Source: Streptomyces tropicalis
Lineage (GTDB): Bacteria; Actinomycetota; Actinomycetes; Streptomycetales; Streptomycetaceae
Direction of reading: 5' to 3'
Assembly (NCBI RefSeq): GCF_029269835.1
Contig: NZ_JARJBB010000023.1
Coordinates: forward strand, 1-64,000
DNA length: 64,000 bases
Shown: piece by piece, positions 62,894 through 64,000 of the stretch
Numbering within the stretch: the first letter of the stretch is position 1
How the letters are laid out: each line of letters begins with the position of its first letter
Notes under the pieces: model-generated
Database searches by the model: none
What the model saw: only the letters and a program-made list of their open reading frames with translations
What the model was told of the DNA's origin: nothing
Position numbers and translations under genes: made by a program

Positions 62894-63124
62894 GGATTCG
62901 CTCCTCTGCGATCGCTGCGTCTCCCGCCGTGCCGATCCGGACTGGTCAGGCGCCTCACTGCCCGGCGGGTTGTCGATAGAGGAGACAGCCCAGTCGCAGC
63001 AGTCGTTGCCTCGGCATCGTCACAAGTCCGAAACACGGTGATTTTCCTCAACAAGGCCATACCCGACCGCTCTTGGCTCCTCGGTCGGCGATCGGAACGT
63101 CACTGCGGGGTCCGGCCGTGGTGG

Positions 63125-64000
63125 TCAGGTCGTGGGGGTCGTGGCTCGGCGGCGCAGTTCCTTCTTGTCGGGCTTGCCCACGTCCGTCAGCGGCAGTTCG
63201 TCGGGGAAGGTGATGCGGGCCGGGACGTACATGGCGCCGCGTTCGGCGCGTACCAGGGCGCGCAGTTCGTCGGAGTCGGTGGTGGCGCCGGGGGCGAGGA
63301 GCACGGCGGCGTGGACGCGTTCCATGCCGTCCTCGTCGCGGACGCCGAAGACCGCGCACTGCCGGACGTCCGGATGGCTGTTGAGCAGGTCCTCCAGCTC
63401 CGTGGTGTACACGTGGCCGCCGACCACGACGATCATGTCCTTGAGGCGGTCCACCACGGTCAGGTAGCCCTCCGCGTCGCGGAAGCCGATGTCTCCGGTG
63501 CGCAGCCAGCCGTTTCGCAACACGCTCGCGGTGAGCTCCGGCTGCTTCCAGTAGCCCTGCATCACCATGGCGGAGCGGACGCAGATCTCGCCGTGCTCGC
63601 CGTCGGGGAGGGCGCTGCCGTCCTCGTCCCGGATCTCCACCTCGACGCCGTCCAGGATCCGCCCGGCGGTGCGCAGGCGCTCCGGGTCGTCCGGGTCGTG
63701 GTCGGCGGGGGTGAGGACGCTGATCAGGCCGCCCTCGTTCTGGCCGTAGCCCTGCACCAGCACCGGGCCGAGCCGGCGCACGGCGTCGGCGATGCGCGCC
63801 GGGGAGGACTGGCAGCCGCCGTAGAGCACCTGGCGCAGCGTGGACGTGTCGGTGTGCCCCATGGCGGGGTGGTCGAGCAGCTGGTAGAGGAGGGGCGGCA
63901 GCAGCCACAGGTGGGTGATGCGCTCGCGTTCGACGGTCGTCAGCACGTCGGCCGGGTCGAAGTCGTCGAGCATCACCACCGTGCCGCCGGACTCCAGGAC
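63125..64000 (-). CDS. Acyl-CoA ligase/AMP-binding enzyme, C-terminal part (cut by right edge)
   Basis: The frame is open at the window's right edge. The sequence VVMLDDFDPADVLTTVERER, ITHLWLLPPLLYQLL, then VLVQGYGQNEGGLISVLTPA (A5), TGDIGFRDAEGYLTVVDRLK (A7/A8), VVGGHVYTTELEDLLNSHPD (A8) and LTDVGKPDKKELRRR (A10 with the catalytic Lys) is the ANL adenylating-enzyme core and C-terminal domain. It is probably a fatty- or aryl-acid-CoA ligase. The N-terminal part with the Walker-like A3 loop is outside. No thiolation domain follows. Confidence 0.9.
   Translation of the reverse strand, partial: VLESGGTVVMLDDFDPADVLTTVERERITHLWLLPPLLYQLLDHPAMGHTDTSTLRQVLYGGCQSSPARIADAVRRLGPVLVQGYGQNEGGLISVLTPADHDPDDPERLRTAGRILDGVEVEIRDEDGSALPDGEHGEICVRSAMVMQGYWKQPELTASVLRNGWLRTGDIGFRDAEGYLTVVDRLKDMIVVVGGHVYTTELEDLLNSHPDVRQCAVFGVRDEDGMERVHAAVLLAPGATTDSDELRALVRAERGAMYVPARITFPDELPLTDVGKPDKKELRRRATTPTT

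Noticed and set aside
1..64000. tRNA or attachment-site sequences near the integrase relics
   Set aside because: No cloverleaf-like T-arm sequence or long direct repeat was recognised by eye; a tRNA scan would be needed to exclude one.

Overview
The window looks like Streptomyces chromosome, probably an accessory or arm region. The sequence is very GC-rich with strong G/C bias at third codon positions. It carries families typical of the genus: a mycothiol-dependent isomerase-like protein, a CebR-type operator, ECF sigma/zinc anti-sigma, HATPase regulators, DUF4232 and LppU-like proteins, and degenerate type I-E CRISPR repeats. There is no rRNA, no tRNA that I can see and no core housekeeping operon.

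Layout. 1-4.9 kb: two genes broken into each other at the left edge, an ASCH protein, an LppU-like protein, and a decayed GH12 cellulase that still has a perfect CebR box, then nested IS5 scraps. 4.9-13.4 kb: a RecQ-like helicase, an IS5-family element at the 3' end of a maleylpyruvate-isomerase-like gene, a wrecked protease/beta-propeller-type paralogue, and a frameshifted IS256 element. 13.9-19.6 kb: a compact three-gene set of one membrane-anchored WD40 protein flanked by two single-pass membrane proteins, which is the best candidate here for an undescribed system. 20-27.6 kb: a DUF4232 lipoprotein, a trypsin-like protease with C-terminal repeats cut short by a Trp-to-stop change, a NucA/NucB-type secreted nuclease with a neighbour, and a zinc-less quinone reductase. 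27.7-30.5 kb: remnants (a PD-(D/E)XK-like fragment, CRISPR-like repeats, IS630, IS3, an integrase) around an intact HATPase gene. 30.5-39 kb: a lipoprotein, a cupredoxin/phosphoesterase/membrane-protein operon divergent from an ECF sigma/anti-sigma pair, tatA with a dead tatC, and a HATPase operon. 39.6-42.9 kb: ZIP, RidA and MFS pseudogenes and a Doc-like toxin-antitoxin pair sitting between two blocks of degenerate type I-E CRISPR repeats. 43-64 kb: regulators with visible operators (wHTH, MarR, TetR), a ClC channel with CBS domains, a truncated trypsin-like gene, VOC, SGNH, DinB, PPOX, methyltransferase and hydrolase genes, a dead tyrosine recombinase, and the end of an acyl-CoA ligase cut by the right edge.

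The main theme is decay. At least ten genes are truncated, frameshifted or carry nonsense codons, and about a dozen insertion-sequence fragments (IS5, IS256, IS630, IS3) and two integrase relics are scattered among intact genes. Four nonsense codons fall exactly on conserved tryptophans (TGG to TGA or TAG). Intact cassettes tend to be short operons with ATGA or GTGA overlaps. All function calls come from reading motifs by eye. No database search was possible, and start codons were picked from ribosome-binding-site spacing.
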